In this document: positions 31,842 through 42,887 of the stretch, in pieces | Numbering within the stretch: the stretch's first letter is position 1 | Layout: each line of letters begins with the position of its first letter | Assembly (NCBI RefSeq): GCF_001422405.1 | Contig: NZ_LMMV01000022.1 | Coordinates: forward strand, 300,628 to 364,627 | Length of the DNA: 64,000 nucleotides | Reading direction: 5' to 3' | Origin: Pseudorhodoferax sp. Leaf267 | GTDB taxonomy: Bacteria; Pseudomonadota; Gammaproteobacteria; Burkholderiales; Burkholderiaceae_C | Position numbers and translations under genes: made by a program | The notes under the pieces: generated by a model | The model's database searches: none | Seen by the model: the letters and a program-made list of their open reading frames with translations, nothing else | What the model was told of the DNA's origin: nothing

Positions 31842-32843
31842 ATGCTGGACGATCGAGCGAAGTTGTTGATGAAGGCGCTGGTCGAGCGCTACATCGCCGA
31901 TGGCCAGCCCGTCGGCTCGCGCACGCTGTCCAAGGCGTCGGGCCTGGAATTGTCGCCAGCGACCATCCGCAACGTGATGTCCGACCTCGAAGAGCTCGGT
32001 CTCATCGCAAGCCCCCACACTTCTGCAGGTCGCATTCCGACTGCGCGCGGCTACCGCCTGTTCGTCGACACCATGCTCACGGCGCAGCGCGACCAGCTGC
32101 AGACGCCGCGCCTGGCGGCCGATCAGCCGCAGAAGGTGATCGCCAACGCGGCCAACCTGCTGTCGTCACTGTCGCAATTCGTCGGTGTGGTGCTGGCGCC
32201 GCGCCGCGCCTCCGTGTTCCACCACATCGAGTTCCTGCGCCTGTCCGAGCGCCGGGTGCTGGTCATCATCGTCTCGCCCGAAGGCGACGTGCAGAACCGC
32301 GTGCTGTTCACCGAGGTCGATTTCACGCAGTCGCAGCTGGTCGAGGCCGCCAACTATCTCAATGCGAACTATGTGGGCATGGCCTTCGATCAGGTGTCCG
32401 ACAAGCTCAAGCACGAGGTCGAGACGCTGCGGGCCGAGATCGCGACCTTGATGCATGCGGCGGTCAGCGTCAGCTCCCAGGCATCGCACGAGCAGGACGA
32501 GGTGGTCATCTCGGGCGAGCGCAACCTGCTGGCCGTCAGCGACTTTTCCAGCGACATGCGCCATCTACGCCGCGCCTTCGACCTTTTCGAGCAGAAGACG
32601 CAATTGCTGCGGCTGCTCGACGTGTCCAGCCGCGCGGAGGGCGTGCGCATCTTCATCGGCGGCGAGAGCCAGGTCGTGCCGTTCGAGGAGCTGTCGGTGG
32701 TCAGCGCACCTTACGAGGTGGACGGCCAGATCGTCGGCACTTTGGGCGTGATCGGCCCCACCCGCATGCCCTACGACCGCATGATCCAGATCGTGGACAT
32801 CACCTCCAAGCTGGTCAGCAACGCGCTGAGCCACCACAAGTAG
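31842..32843 (+). CDS. hrcA: heat-shock transcriptional repressor HrcA
   Basis: HrcA represses groE/dnaK genes at CIRCE operators and depends on GroEL for folding. The 333-residue protein has the N-terminal winged helix ([19 protein letters not shown], residues about 42-60, then [16 protein letters not shown]). The GAF-like and dimerisation regions have the final [18 protein letters not shown] block. It is complete. No CIRCE inverted repeat (TTAGCACTC-N9-GAGTGCTAA) is seen upstream, so autoregulation at that operator is unlikely here. Confidence 0.97.
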   Translation: MLDDRAKLLMKALVERYIADGQPVGSRTLSKASGLELSPATIRNVMSDLEELGLIASPHTSAGRIPTARGYRLFVDTMLTAQRDQLQTPRLAADQPQKVIANAANLLSSLSQFVGVVLAPRRASVFHHIEFLRLSERRVLVIIVSPEGDVQNRVLFTEVDFTQSQLVEAANYLNANYVGMAFDQVSDKLKHEVETLRAEIATLMHAAVSVSSQASHEQDEVVISGERNLLAVSDFSSDMRHLRRAFDLFEQKTQLLRLLDVSSRAEGVRIFIGGESQVVPFEELSVVSAPYEVDGQIVGTLGVIGPTRMPYDRMIQIVDITSKLVSNALSHHK

Positions 32844-32879
32844 GCCCCTACAATCGGCGCCGCCCGCCGCTGGCGGCGC

Positions 32880-32957
<78 letters not shown>

Positions 32958-33094
32958 AGCATTGCGCGACACGGCCTGACACAGGAGCTGGCACGGCGCA
33001 TGCTATTCTTTCTGCGGCTGCCGACGCCGTGTCCACGGTGGCAGCGCACACCACTCTCGCCGGCCTGGCCCGGCACTGTACCGAACGCACACAC

Positions 33095-34105
33095 ATGATT
33101 CTCGTCACCGGCGGCGCCGGCTACATCGGCTCTCACGTTTGTGTCGAACTGCTGGCTGCCGGTCATCCGGTCACGGTGTTCGACAACTTCTGCAATAGCA
33201 GCCCCGAAGCCCTGGCGCGCGTCGAGCGCATCACGGGCAAGGCGCCTGCTCTGGTGCGTGGCGACATCCGCGACCGCGCTGCGCTGGTGGCGGCGCTCAA
33301 GAGCAGTGGCGCCACCGCGGTCATCCATTTCGCCGGCTTGAAGGCCGTTGGTGAGTCGGTGCAAAAGCCGCTCGCCTATTACGACAACAACGTGGGCGGC
33401 ACCTTGCGTCTGCTGGAAGCCATGGGCGAGTGCGGTGTGCGCACGCTGGTCTTCAGCTCCTCAGCCACGGTCTATGGCGATCCACAGCGCCTTCCGTTGA
33501 CCGAAGACCACCCCTTGTCGGCCACCAATCCCTATGGCCGCAGCAAGTTGATGATCGAGGACATGCTGCGCGACCTGCAGGTGAGCGACCCGTCGTGGCG
33601 CATCGGGATCCTGCGCTACTTCAATCCGGTCGGCGCCCATGCCAGCGGGCTGATCGGCGAGGATCCGAGTGGCGTTCCGAACAACCTGATGCCCTACGTG
33701 GCCCAGGTGGCGATCGGTCGGCGCGAGCAATTGCAAGTCTGGGGCCAGGACTACCCGACCCCGGACGGCACAGGTGTACGCGACTACATCCATGTCGTGG
33801 ACCTGGCCATCGGCCATCTGCGTGCACTGGAGCGCCTGCGCGCGCAGGAGGGCGGGCTCACGGTGAACCTGGGCACCGGCGTGGGCTACAGCGTTCTGGA
33901 CATGGTGCGGGCCTTCGAGCAGGCCAGCGGCAAGCCCGTGCCTTACAAGATTGCGCCGCGTCGTGCCGGCGATATCGCGTCGTGCTATGCCGACCCTGCC
34001 GCCGCAGCCGAGTTGCTCGGCTGGCGCGCCGAGCGCGGGCTGACGGCCATGTGCGAAGACGCCTGGCGCTGGCAGAGCCGCAACCCCAGCGGCTATGCCG
34101 CCTGA
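33095..34105 (+). CDS. galE: UDP-glucose 4-epimerase
   Basis: GalE interconverts UDP-glucose and UDP-galactose for surface polysaccharide. The 336-residue extended SDR has the NAD loop GGAGYIGS (6-13), SSSATVYG (121-128), the catalytic Tyr147 and Lys151 (YGRSK), RYFNPVGAH and the [12 protein letters not shown] block. It follows the CAT tRNA after 137 bp with no gene between. manC follows after 29 bp, so the two make sugar-nucleotide precursors together. Confidence 0.96.
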   Translation: MILVTGGAGYIGSHVCVELLAAGHPVTVFDNFCNSSPEALARVERITGKAPALVRGDIRDRAALVAALKSSGATAVIHFAGLKAVGESVQKPLAYYDNNVGGTLRLLEAMGECGVRTLVFSSSATVYGDPQRLPLTEDHPLSATNPYGRSKLMIEDMLRDLQVSDPSWRIGILRYFNPVGAHASGLIGEDPSGVPNNLMPYVAQVAIGRREQLQVWGQDYPTPDGTGVRDYIHVVDLAIGHLRALERLRAQEGGLTVNLGTGVGYSVLDMVRAFEQASGKPVPYKIAPRRAGDIASCYADPAAAAELLGWRAERGLTAMCEDAWRWQSRNPSGYAA

Positions 34106-34134
34106 ACTCTTTCCAAACTCAATGAAGTGATCCG

Positions 34135-35583
34135 ATGCTGATCCAACCCGTAATTCTTTCCGGCGGTTCCGGTACGCGCCTGTGGCCGCTGTCGCGCGAG
34201 AAGTATCCCAAGCAGCTGCTGCCGTTGATCGGCGCCGATTCGTTGTTGCAGGCGACGGTACGCCGCGTCGAGGGCGTGACCGGCGTGGTGGCGGCACCGC
34301 CCATGGTGGTGTCGAACGAGGAATACCGCTTCGTGATCGCCGAACAGCTGCGGCTGATGGGCAAGCCCGGCACCATCGTGCTGGAGCCGACGGGGCGCAA
34401 CACCGCGCCCGCGCTGACCCTGGCGGCGCTGGCCGCCAGCCGGGACGGGGCCGACCCAGTGCTGCTGGTGATGCCGGCCGACCATGTGATCGTCGACACC
34501 CAGGCCTTCCAGGGCGCCGTCGAGCAGGGCGCGCGCCTGGCCGAGGCCGGCGCGGTTGTCACCTTCGGCATCACGCCGGACACGCCGGAGACCGGCTACG
34601 GCTACATCCAGTCCGGCGCAGCTTTCGGCGATGGCGCGGGCGGCGCACGCAGGATCGCGCGTTTCGTCGAAAAGCCCGACCGCGCGACTGCGCAGGGCTA
34701 CCTGGACGCCGGCGGCTACGCGTGGAACAGCGGCCTGTTCGTGCTCAAGGCCTCGGTCTGGCTGGCGGCCATCCGCGCCTGCCGGCCCGACATCCTGCAA
34801 GCCTGCCAGTCGGCCTGGGACAAGGGCTCGGCGGATGGGGAGTTCATGCGCGTCGACAAGGCCCTGTTCGCGGCATGCCCCAGCGATTCCATCGACTACG
34901 CAGTCATGGAGCGCATTGCCTCGGGCGCTGACGGGCTGCCGGCCGGTGTCGTGCTGCCACTGTCCGCGGGCTGGTCCGACGTGGGGGCCTGGGACGCGCT
35001 GTGGCAGGTGCTGCCCAAGGACGAACAGGGCAATGTGGCGCAGGGCGACGTGCTGCTGCACGAGTGCCATGACACGCTGGCGCTGTCCGAAGGCCGGCTG
35101 ATCGCCTGCGTGGGCGTGGACAACCTGGTGGTCGTGGAGACGGCCGACGCGATCCTGGTGGCGCACAAGGACAAGACCCAGGACGTCAAGAAGATCGTCG
35201 ACACGCTCAAGCGCGAAAAGCGCAGCGAAGGCCAGCTGCACCGCAAGGTGTTCCGGCCCTGGGGCTGGTATGACAGCGTGGACAACGGCGCGCGCTTCCA
35301 GGTCAAGCGCATCGTGGTCAAGCCGGGCGGCCAGCTGTCGCTGCAGATGCACCACCACCGCGCCGAGCACTGGATCGTGGTGTCGGGCACGGCCAAGGTC
35401 ACGCGCGACAAGGAGACCTACCTGGTGTCCGAAAACGAGTCGACCTACATCCCGCTGGGTGCCACGCACCGCCTGGAGAACCCGGGCCGCCTGCCGCTGG
35501 AGATGATCGAGGTGCAGTCCGGCAGCTACCTGGGCGAAGACGACATCGTGCGCTTCGAGGACGTCTACGGGCGCTCGGCATGA
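34135..35583 (+). CDS. manC: bifunctional mannose-1-phosphate guanylyltransferase / mannose-6-phosphate isomerase
   Basis: The 482-residue enzyme makes GDP-mannose. The N-terminal nucleotidyltransferase has VILSGGSGTRLWPLSRE and RFVEKPD (about residues 1-350). The C-terminal type-II PMI cupin domain has RPWGWYDSVDNG, VKPGGQLSLQMHHHRAEHW and VVSGTAKVT, with the metal-binding His/Glu set. It is the usual length for AlgA/XanB/ManC. The stop overlaps the start of the small YjfB-like gene by 4 bp (ATGA). Confidence 0.96.
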   Translation: MLIQPVILSGGSGTRLWPLSREKYPKQLLPLIGADSLLQATVRRVEGVTGVVAAPPMVVSNEEYRFVIAEQLRLMGKPGTIVLEPTGRNTAPALTLAALAASRDGADPVLLVMPADHVIVDTQAFQGAVEQGARLAEAGAVVTFGITPDTPETGYGYIQSGAAFGDGAGGARRIARFVEKPDRATAQGYLDAGGYAWNSGLFVLKASVWLAAIRACRPDILQACQSAWDKGSADGEFMRVDKALFAACPSDSIDYAVMERIASGADGLPAGVVLPLSAGWSDVGAWDALWQVLPKDEQGNVAQGDVLLHECHDTLALSEGRLIACVGVDNLVVVETADAILVAHKDKTQDVKKIVDTLKREKRSEGQLHRKVFRPWGWYDSVDNGARFQVKRIVVKPGGQLSLQMHHHRAEHWIVVSGTAKVTRDKETYLVSENESTYIPLGATHRLENPGRLPLEMIEVQSGSYLGEDDIVRFEDVYGRSA

Positions 35584-35789
35584 ACATCGCCAGCACGTCT
35601 GCCGTGCAGTCGGCCACCGCGGGCGTCGCGGCGTCAGGCCCGACGGCGGACGCCGTGCAGATCCTGGTGCTCAAGAAGGCACTGGATGCACAGGCCGCAG
35701 CCGCGGCCACGCTGATCCAGTCGCTGCCCGCGGTGCCGCGCCTGGCCACCGATGGCAGCCTGGGCACGCGCCTGAACACCTACGCCTGA
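35580..35789 (+). CDS. small YjfB-like (putative motility) protein
   Basis: The 69-residue protein begins MNIASTSAVQSATAG. Its centre, VQILVLKKALDAQAAAAATLIQSLP, matches the YjfB family (PF14070), small proteins labelled as putative motility proteins without a known function. There is no signal peptide or TM segment. It is coupled to manC by an ATGA overlap and ends 21 bp before the convergent ppc stop, where a small hairpin (GCCCTG-CGA-CAGGGC, 35795-35809) lies. Linkage to polysaccharide genes suggests a surface or motility role, but this is context only. Confidence 0.65.
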   Translation: MNIASTSAVQSATAGVAASGPTADAVQILVLKKALDAQAAAAATLIQSLPAVPRLATDGSLGTRLNTYA

Positions 35790-35810
35790 GGCGCGCCCTG
35801 CGACAGGGCC

Positions 35811-38735
35811 TCAGCCTGTATTCCGCAAGCCGGCGGCGATGCCGTTGATCGAGATGTGGATACCGGTCTGCACGCGCTCGTCGCCCTGGCCGGCCCGGTA
35901 GCGCCGCACCAGTTCCACCTGCAGGTGGTGCAGCGGGTCGATGTAGGGAAATCGGTGGCGGATGGAGCGCTGCAGTGCGGCATTGCCAGCCAGGCGCTGC
36001 TTCTCGCCGCTGACCAGCGTCAACACCTTGGTCGTGCGGTGCCACTCGGCCTCGATGTCGCCAAACACCTTCTTGCGCAGTCGCGCATCGCCCACCAGCT
36101 CCGCATAGCGCGACGCCAAGGCCAGGTCGCTCTTGGCCAGCACCATGTCCATGTTGGACAGCAGCGTGCGGAAGAAGGGCCACTGGCGGTACATCTTCTG
36201 CAACAGGGCCAGGCGGTCCTTGGCACCGGCAGCCTTGCGGCCCGGTGCCGAGGCCGGCAGGTCTTCACCCGCCAGATAGGCCTCGACCGCCGAGCCGAAG
36301 CCGTACCAGCCCGGCAAGGTCAGCCGGCACTGGCCCCAGCTGAAGCCCCAAGGGATCGCACGCAGGTCCTCGATTTTCTGGCTGGCTTTGCGGGAGGCCG
36401 GGCGCGAGCCGATGTTGAGCTCGGCGATCTCGCGGATCGGTGTGGAATCGAAAAAGTAGCTCGTGAAGCCCGGGGTCTCGTACACCAGCTGGCGGTAGGC
36501 GCGCATGCTGGCCGTCGACAACGCGGCTGCGGCTTCCAGGAAGGCCGGTGTCGCCGGCTTGGTCGGCTGCAGCAGGGTGGCCTCCAGCGTGGCGGCGACC
36601 AGGGTTTCCAGGTTGCGTCGGCCGATCTCGGGGTTGGCGTACTTGGAGCCGATGACCTCGCCCTGTTCCGTCAGCCGGATCTGGCCGCGCACGGTGCCGG
36701 GCGGCTGCGCCAGGATGGCCTGGTAGCTCGGGCCGCCGCCGCGGCCCACTGTGCCGCCGCGGCCATGGAACATGCGCAGTGTGATGTCGTGGCTGTTGGA
36801 CAGCTGGTCGAACAGCTCCACCAGCGCGATCTCGGCGCGGTACAGCTCCCAGTTGCTCGTGAAGATGCCGCCGTCCTTGTTGCTGTCCGAGTAGCCCAGC
36901 ATGATGTCCTGCTCGGCACCTGAGCGCTGCACGAGTCGCGCGATGCCGGGCAGGGCGTAAAAGTCGCGCATGATGGGCGCGGCGTTGCGCAGGTCCTCGA
37001 TGGTCTCGAACAGCGGCACCACGATCAGGTCGCAGGTCGCGCCCTCGGTGCGGGGGCCGCTGCCCTTGGGCTCCTCCAACACGCCGTACATGAGCCCCAC
37101 TTCCTTTTGCAGCAGCAGCACCTCCAGCAGGTCGCTGACGGTCTCCGTGTGGCTGATGATGTAGTGGCGGATCGCCATGCGTCCGTAGCGGTCCAGCACG
37201 CTGCGTGCGGTCTCGAAGATCGCCAGTTCATGGCGTGCCAGTTCGGAATACTGCGCGCCCAGCACGCGCAGCGGCCGCGCGTCGTTCAGCAGGCGCAGCA
37301 GCAACTGGCGCTTGGCGTTCTCGTCCAGAGCGGCATAACCCGGCTCGACGCGGGCCGTCGCCAGCAGTTCGGCGATGACTTCCTCGTGCTTGTCCGAGCT
37401 CTGGCGCAGGTCCAGCGTGGCCAGGTGAAAGCCAAATACATCGACCGCGCGGATCAGGGGATGCAGCCGCTGCGCCGCGAAGGCCGCGCCGTGGTGCGAC
37501 TTGAGCGAGGCTTCGATCGTGCGCAGGTCGGCCAGAAAGTCTTCGGCCTTGAAATAGGGGTTCTGCGGCGCCACGGCATGGCGCGCCGCGTCGCCGCCTG
37601 TCAGCTTCTTGAGGGTGGCGGCCAGGCGGGCGTAGATGCCGGTCAGCGCGCGGCGGTAGGGTTCGTCCTTGCGGTGCTCGCTGGTGTCGGGCGAGCGCTC
37701 GGCCAGCGCATGCATGGCTGGCGGGATGTCGACCAGCCGCGCCGACAGCGAGAGCTCGGCGCCCAGGTGGTGCACTTCGGTCAGGTAGTGGCGCAGCGCG
37801 ATCTCGGCCTGGCGGCGCAGGGCGTACTCCATGGTCTGCGCGCTGACGTTCGGGTTGCCGTCGCGGTCGCCGCCGATCCACTGGCCCATGCGCAAAAAGC
37901 TGGCGACGTTCTGGTTGCCCAGCTCGCGTTCCAGGTGCGCGTAGAGCTTGGGGATCTCCCGCAGGAAGGTGGCCTCGTAGTAGGACAGCGCGTTCTCGAT
38001 CTCGTCGGCCACCGTGAGCTTGGAAAAGCGCAGCAGCCGCGTCTGCCACAGCTGCATGACGCGGGCGCGCAGCTGCGCCTCGTTGGCGGCCAGCTCGCGC
38101 GGCGTGAGCGCATCGCGGCCCGAAGGCGCGAGCAGGGCGCGCATGCGTACCTCGTCGCGCGCCGTCAACAGCTGCGCGATGTCGCGCTCGGCGTCCAGGA
38201 TGCTCTTGCGCTGCACCTCGGTCGGGTGGGCCGTGAGCACGGGCGACACGTAGCTGTGCGCCAGCGTCATCGCGATGGCCTTGGGCGAGATGCCGGCCCA
38301 GCGCAGCCGCGACAGCGCCACGTCCACGCTGCCTTCCTGCGTCTCGCCGGCACGCTCGTGCACAGCGCGGCGGCGGATGTGGTGGCGGTCCTCGGCCAGG
38401 TTGGCCAGGTGGCTGAAGTAGGTGAAGGCGCGGATCACACTGACCGTCTGGTCGCCCGACAAACCCTTGAGCAGCTTCTTCAGCGCCTTGTCCGCCTCCT
38501 GGTCGGCATCGCGCCGGAACGCGACCGACAGCTTGCGCACCTGCTCGACCAGGTCGAATGCCGCGTCGCCCTCCTGCTCGCGGATCACGTCGCCGAGCAG
38601 CCGGCCCAGTAACCGGATGTCCTCGACCAATGGCCGCTCGTTGTCGCGTGCCGCGGACCGGCTGCGTGTGGCAGCGGGCGGGGCGGACTCTGCAGCTGAA
38701 GAAGGGGTGGAAGCGGCCGAATCTTGTGTTTTCAT
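35811..38735 (-). CDS. ppc: phosphoenolpyruvate carboxylase
   Basis: Ppc fixes bicarbonate onto PEP to make oxaloacetate for the TCA cycle. The 974-residue protein has both active-site signatures: [13 protein letters not shown] (166-178) and [12 protein letters not shown]. It also has [14 protein letters not shown] and the conserved C-terminus ending NTG. The first roughly 30 residues are Ser/Ala-rich and not conserved, so the true start could lie a little downstream of the ATG at 38733-38735. It is divergent from hemC. Confidence 0.97.
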   Translation of the reverse strand: MKTQDSAASTPSSAAESAPPAATRSRSAARDNERPLVEDIRLLGRLLGDVIREQEGDAAFDLVEQVRKLSVAFRRDADQEADKALKKLLKGLSGDQTVSVIRAFTYFSHLANLAEDRHHIRRRAVHERAGETQEGSVDVALSRLRWAGISPKAIAMTLAHSYVSPVLTAHPTEVQRKSILDAERDIAQLLTARDEVRMRALLAPSGRDALTPRELAANEAQLRARVMQLWQTRLLRFSKLTVADEIENALSYYEATFLREIPKLYAHLERELGNQNVASFLRMGQWIGGDRDGNPNVSAQTMEYALRRQAEIALRHYLTEVHHLGAELSLSARLVDIPPAMHALAERSPDTSEHRKDEPYRRALTGIYARLAATLKKLTGGDAARHAVAPQNPYFKAEDFLADLRTIEASLKSHHGAAFAAQRLHPLIRAVDVFGFHLATLDLRQSSDKHEEVIAELLATARVEPGYAALDENAKRQLLLRLLNDARPLRVLGAQYSELARHELAIFETARSVLDRYGRMAIRHYIISHTETVSDLLEVLLLQKEVGLMYGVLEEPKGSGPRTEGATCDLIVVPLFETIEDLRNAAPIMRDFYALPGIARLVQRSGAEQDIMLGYSDSNKDGGIFTSNWELYRAEIALVELFDQLSNSHDITLRMFHGRGGTVGRGGGPSYQAILAQPPGTVRGQIRLTEQGEVIGSKYANPEIGRRNLETLVAATLEATLLQPTKPATPAFLEAAAALSTASMRAYRQLVYETPGFTSYFFDSTPIREIAELNIGSRPASRKASQKIEDLRAIPWGFSWGQCRLTLPGWYGFGSAVEAYLAGEDLPASAPGRKAAGAKDRLALLQKMYRQWPFFRTLLSNMDMVLAKSDLALASRYAELVGDARLRKKVFGDIEAEWHRTTKVLTLVSGEKQRLAGNAALQRSIRHRFPYIDPLHHLQVELVRRYRAGQGDERVQTGIHISINGIAAGLRNTG

Positions 38736-38826
38736 GGGGCTTCGGAGTGGGGTGCAGCGTCGCAATCAGGTCTTACCCCATGCTAGCATCCGGCCCCCCG
38801 CACCCGAGAACAAACTGGTTACCTGC

Positions 38827-39744
38827 GTGCCTGCTCCCTCCCCCAAGCCCATCGTCATCGCCACGCGTGAAAGCCGCCTTGCTTTGTGGCAGGCAGAACA
38901 TGTCCAAAGCCTGTTGGAGCAACGCGGCCTGCAGGTCTCGTTGCTGGGCATGACCACGCGCGGGGACCAGATCCTGGACCGCACGCTGAGCAAGGTCGGC
39001 GGCAAGGGCCTGTTCGTGAAGGAACTGGAGAACGCGCTGGAAGACGGCCGTGCCGACATTGCCGTGCATTCGCTCAAGGACGTGCCCATGGAGCTGCCCG
39101 ATGGCTTCGTGCTGGCCTGCGTGCTCGAACGCGAGGATCCGCGCGACGCTTTCGTCTCGCCGCACTTCGCCCGGCTTGCCGACCTGCCGCAGGGCGCCGT
39201 GGTCGGCACCTCCAGCCTGCGCCGCAGCGTGCTGCTGAAGGCCTTGCGTCCGGACCTGGACATCCAGCCTTTGCGCGGCAACCTGGACACGCGCCTGCGC
39301 AAGCTGGACGAAGGCCATTACGCGGCCATCGTGCTCGCCGCCGCGGGCCTGAAGCGCCTGGGCCTGCATGCGCGCGTGCGCGAAGTCTTCGAGCCCGACG
39401 CCATGCTGCCCGCCGCGGGCCAGGGTGCACTTGGCATCGAGGTGCGCGCTGGCCGGCAGGATCTGCTGGAGCTGCTGGCGCCGCTGGCCCATTCCGGCAG
39501 CTGGCTGGCCGTGACAGCAGAGCGGGCCGTCAGCCGCGCCATGGGCGGCAGTTGCTCCATGCCGCTGGCCGCGCACGCGCGCTGGCTGGGCGATACGCTG
39601 CGGCTGCAGGCCGCTTGGGGTGATGCCGAGACCTGGGCGCCGCTGGTGCAGGTAGAGACTGCCGGCCAGGTGGCGGACGCTTGCGGCGCCGAGGCCCTGG
39701 GCACGCAGGTCGCCGCGCAGTTGCGCGCCGGCGGCGCGGCCTGA
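38827..39744 (+). CDS. hemC: porphobilinogen deaminase (hydroxymethylbilane synthase)
   Basis: HemC joins four porphobilinogens into hydroxymethylbilane. The 305-residue protein has [16 protein letters not shown], the catalytic Asp85 in HSLKDVP, TSSLRRS and [12 protein letters not shown]. Cys243 in [12 protein letters not shown] holds the dipyrromethane cofactor. The start is set at a GTG (38827), as no in-frame ATG gives the family N-terminus. It heads a hemC-hemD-hemX-hemY run with gaps or overlaps of only a few bases. Confidence 0.97.
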   Translation: MPAPSPKPIVIATRESRLALWQAEHVQSLLEQRGLQVSLLGMTTRGDQILDRTLSKVGGKGLFVKELENALEDGRADIAVHSLKDVPMELPDGFVLACVLEREDPRDAFVSPHFARLADLPQGAVVGTSSLRRSVLLKALRPDLDIQPLRGNLDTRLRKLDEGHYAAIVLAAAGLKRLGLHARVREVFEPDAMLPAAGQGALGIEVRAGRQDLLELLAPLAHSGSWLAVTAERAVSRAMGGSCSMPLAAHARWLGDTLRLQAAWGDAETWAPLVQVETAGQVADACGAEALGTQVAAQLRAGGAA

Positions 39745-39755
39745 GCCGCAGCGCC

Positions 39756-40526
39756 ATGGCCATGCGCGTGCTCGTCACGCGGCCTGCGCAGGAGGCCTTG
39801 CGCTGGACGGAACAACTGGAGGCCCATGGCTACGCGGCTGTGGCCATGCCCTTGATGGCCATCGAGGCGACCGACCCCGCACCACTGCAGGCCGCCTGGC
39901 ACCGCCTGGCGCAGTACCACGTGTTGATGTTCGTCAGCGCCAACGCCGTGCGTGCCTTCTTCGCCGCACGGCCTGCCGGCGCGCCCTGGGGCGCTGCGCT
40001 GCGCGCCTGGTCCACGGGCGCCGGCACGACGCGCGCCTTGCTGGAGGCCGGCGTCCAGGCCTGTGCGGTGGAGGCGCCCGGCGAGGACGCAGCGCAATTC
40101 GATTCCGAAGCGCTATGGCAACGGGTGGGCACGGGCCCTTTGGCTGGCACGCGCGTGTTGATCGTGCGCGGCGCGGATGCTTCCGGCCGCATCGCCGGGC
40201 GGCCCTGGCTTGCCGAGCGCCTGCAGGCCGCCGGCAGCCAGGTGGAAGCGCTGGCCGCCTACCGGCGCGGTCTGCCGGCCTGGACCGATGCGCAGCGGGA
40301 CGAGGCGCGGGCGGCTGCCCAAGGCGCTGCGCTGTGGCTGCTCAGCAGTTCGGATGCCGTGCGCAACCTGGGGCTGCTGCTGCCGGGACAGGATTGGCAC
40401 GCGGCCCGCGCGCTGGCCTCGCACGCGCGCATCGCCGAGGCCGCGACCACCCTCGGCTTCGGGCGTGTCGCCGTCTCGCGGCCGGGTCTGGCCGACATGC
40501 TTGCCTCGATAGAATCTTTCGCATGA
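39756..40526 (+). CDS. hemD: uroporphyrinogen-III synthase
   Basis: HemD closes and inverts ring D of hydroxymethylbilane. The 256-residue protein shows the two-lobed, weakly conserved HemD pattern: VLVTRPAQEALRW, LMFVSANAVRAFF, the RVLIVRGADASGR hinge and WLLSSSDAVRNL. It follows hemC by 11 bp and overlaps hemX by 4 bp. ATGs at 39756 and 39762 are both possible starts. Confidence 0.93.
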   Translation: MAMRVLVTRPAQEALRWTEQLEAHGYAAVAMPLMAIEATDPAPLQAAWHRLAQYHVLMFVSANAVRAFFAARPAGAPWGAALRAWSTGAGTTRALLEAGVQACAVEAPGEDAAQFDSEALWQRVGTGPLAGTRVLIVRGADASGRIAGRPWLAERLQAAGSQVEALAAYRRGLPAWTDAQRDEARAAAQGAALWLLSSSDAVRNLGLLLPGQDWHAARALASHARIAEAATTLGFGRVAVSRPGLADMLASIESFA

Positions 40527-41563
40527 ATGCCGAGCCGTCCCACGAGTCTCAGCCTGGCGCCGCTGCCCAGGTCCGGGCGACATCTCCGACCGCACCGCGC
40601 GTGTTGGTGCTGTTCCTCAGCCTTCTGGTCGTGGTCAGCCTCGTGTCCACTGGCCTGCTGTGGCAGAAGGTCGCCAGCATGCGCGAGACCCTGGCACGCC
40701 AGAGCGCCGAGGCGCAGGCGCAGTCGGTCGAAGCCCGCGCCGCCGCACGCCAGGCGCAGGACCTGGCTCGCGAGACTGCGGCGCGTCAAGCCGTGTCCGA
40801 TGCGCGTCTGTCCGAAGCCACGCTGCAGCGCACCCAACTCGACGACCTCATGCTGAGCCTGTCGCGTTCGCGCGATGAAACGCTGGTCGTGGACATCGAG
40901 TCCTCGCTGCGGCTGGCGCAGCAGCAGGCCCAGCTGACGCTCAGCGTCGAGCCTCTGCTCGCAGCGCTGAAGACGGCCGACCAGCGCGTCGAGCGCGCGG
41001 CCCATCCGCGCCTGGAGCCGGTGCGCCGCGCCATCGCACGCGACATCGAGCGCATCGGCGCTGCGCAGACCGCCGACACGCCGGGCCTCCTGGGCAAGCT
41101 GGACGATCTGGTGCGCCAGATCGACGACCTGCCGCTGCTCAACGCCGTGGTGCCGGTGGTGTCGTCTTCCGGCCGCGCGCCGACTGCGCCGCCGGCCGAC
41201 GAGTGGTGGCTGCGGGCGCTGGAGGTCGTTCGGGCCGAGTCCTTCAAGCTGCTGCGCGTGTCTCGTATCGACCAACCCGAAGCCGCATTGCTGGCACCCG
41301 AGCAGTCGTACTTCCTGCGCGAGAACCTCAAGCTCAAGCTGCTGAACGTGCGCATGGGCCTGCTGGCGCGGCAGTTCGAGTCCGCGCGCTCGGACGCGGC
41401 GGCTGCAGCCTTCTCTCTGCACCGCTACTTCGACCCGGCAGCGCGGCGCACGCAGCAGGTGGCGGGCACCTTGTCTCAGGTGCAGGCGCAGCTCAAGGCC
41501 GTGGCATTGCCGCGCGTCGACGAGACGCTGTCCGCGCTGGCTACGGCGGCCGCTGGCCGATAA
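40523..41563 (+). CDS. hemX: HemX-like membrane protein
   Basis: The 346-residue protein has a short cytoplasmic N-terminus, a single TM segment (about 26-48, VLVLFLSLLVVVSLVSTGLL), a coiled coil rich in Ala, Gln and Arg (about 50-115), and a periplasmic helical domain with WWLRALEVVRAESFKLLR and PEQSYFLRENLKLKLLNVRMGLLARQ. This is the proteobacterial HemX pattern. Despite the old methyltransferase label, no methyltransferase motif is present. Its exact job is unclear, but it is always tied to hemC/hemD/hemY. Confidence 0.92.
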   Translation: MNAEPSHESQPGAAAQVRATSPTAPRVLVLFLSLLVVVSLVSTGLLWQKVASMRETLARQSAEAQAQSVEARAAARQAQDLARETAARQAVSDARLSEATLQRTQLDDLMLSLSRSRDETLVVDIESSLRLAQQQAQLTLSVEPLLAALKTADQRVERAAHPRLEPVRRAIARDIERIGAAQTADTPGLLGKLDDLVRQIDDLPLLNAVVPVVSSSGRAPTAPPADEWWLRALEVVRAESFKLLRVSRIDQPEAALLAPEQSYFLRENLKLKLLNVRMGLLARQFESARSDAAAAAFSLHRYFDPAARRTQQVAGTLSQVQAQLKAVALPRVDETLSALATAAAGR

Positions 41564-41570
41564 GCCCGGC

Positions 41571-42851
41571 ATGCGCGCTCTCGCTTGGTTTCTGGCGCTG
41601 TTCGGCGTTGCCGTGGCGCTCGCCCTCCTGGCTGGCAACAACCAGGGAACGGTCACGCTGTACTGGTCGCCCTACCGCATCGACGTTTCGCTCAATCTGG
41701 TCCTGCTGTTGCTGTTCGGCGGTTTCGTGCTGCTGCATCTGGCGCTGCGTGGCCTGTCGGCACTGTTTTCCATGCCGCGCCAGGCGCAACGCTGGCGCCT
41801 GCAGCAGCGTGAACGCGCCATGCACGCCGCCGTGCTGGATGGGTTGACGCACATGCTGGCTGGGCGCTTCCTGCGCGCGCGCAAGGCATCGGAAGCCGCG
41901 TTGCAGCAAGAGGAAGCCCTGGCCGCGAGCCATCACGGCGTGCCGCACGCCGCCAAGCTGCGCGCGATCGCGCACCTGGTCGCAGCCGAGAGCGCCCAGG
42001 CGCTGCGCGACAAGGCCACGCGCGATGCGCATCTGCAGGCGGCCCTGCAGGACACATCCGCGCGCGAGGCGCAGGAAACGCGCGAGGGCGTGCAATTGCG
42101 CGCCGCGCGGTGGGCCCTGGCCGACCGCGATCCCCAGGCCGCTTTGCAGTGGCTGGACGACATGCCGCAGGGCGCCGCGCGCCGCACGCTGGCCCTGCGG
42201 GCGCGCCTGAAAGCGACGCGCCAGGCACAGCAGACCGTCCCGGCCCTCGAAACCGCACGCCTGCTGGCCAAGCACCGGGCGTTCTCGCCCGACGCGGCGC
42301 AGCTGATTCTGAAAGGCCTGTCGCTGGAGCTGATCCAGGCTGCCCACGATCCCTCGCAACTGCAGCGCGCCTGGTCGCAGCTGGAGCCGGCCGAGCGTCT
42401 GCTGCCCGATGTGGCGATCTGTGCCGCCCAGCGGCTGGTGCAGTTGCAAGGCGATGTGGCGCTGTCGCGGCAATGGCTGCTGCCCGTGTGGGATGCGCTG
42501 CTGCGCGAGCCGCAGGCGCTTGCCCAGGGCACGGTCCTGGTCAAGCTGATCCATGCACTGCAAGAGGGCTTCGGCGCCGAAGAGGGCAGCAGCGAGCTGC
42601 CGTGGCTGGAACGCATCGAAGCCGCCCAGCGCGCGCAGCCACGCAGCGCCGAGCTCCAGTACCTCGCCGGCATCGCCTGCCTGCGCCACCAGCTGTGGGG
42701 CAAGGCGCAGCAGTTGCTGTCCCAGGCGCTGGTGCAACTGCAGGACCCGGCCCTCAGGCGCAGCGCCTGGAGGGCACTGGGTGCTCTTGCCGAGCAGCGC
42801 GGCGATGACGCTGCGGCGCAGCAGGCGCTGCGCCAGGCTGCTTTGCTGTAG
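41571..42851 (+). CDS. hemY: HemY-type haem-operon membrane TPR protein
   Basis: The 426-residue protein has two N-terminal TM segments (about 4-21 and 41-62) around the conserved GNNQGTVTLYWSPYRID loop. A HemY_N region and TPR-like helices follow (RFLRARKASEAAL, LQYLAGIACLRHQLWGKAQQLLSQAL). This is the proteobacterial HemY, not the protoporphyrinogen oxidase of Bacillus. It may scaffold envelope or haem-pathway complexes; its function is unproven. It is the last gene of the hem run; a terminator hairpin follows. Confidence 0.92.
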   Translation: MRALAWFLALFGVAVALALLAGNNQGTVTLYWSPYRIDVSLNLVLLLLFGGFVLLHLALRGLSALFSMPRQAQRWRLQQRERAMHAAVLDGLTHMLAGRFLRARKASEAALQQEEALAASHHGVPHAAKLRAIAHLVAAESAQALRDKATRDAHLQAALQDTSAREAQETREGVQLRAARWALADRDPQAALQWLDDMPQGAARRTLALRARLKATRQAQQTVPALETARLLAKHRAFSPDAAQLILKGLSLELIQAAHDPSQLQRAWSQLEPAERLLPDVAICAAQRLVQLQGDVALSRQWLLPVWDALLREPQALAQGTVLVKLIHALQEGFGAEEGSSELPWLERIEAAQRAQPRSAELQYLAGIACLRHQLWGKAQQLLSQALVQLQDPALRRSAWRALGALAEQRGDDAAAQQALRQAALL

Positions 42852-42887
42852 CGCTGCACACCAGGCGGCGCGCCCTGTGCGCCCCCC

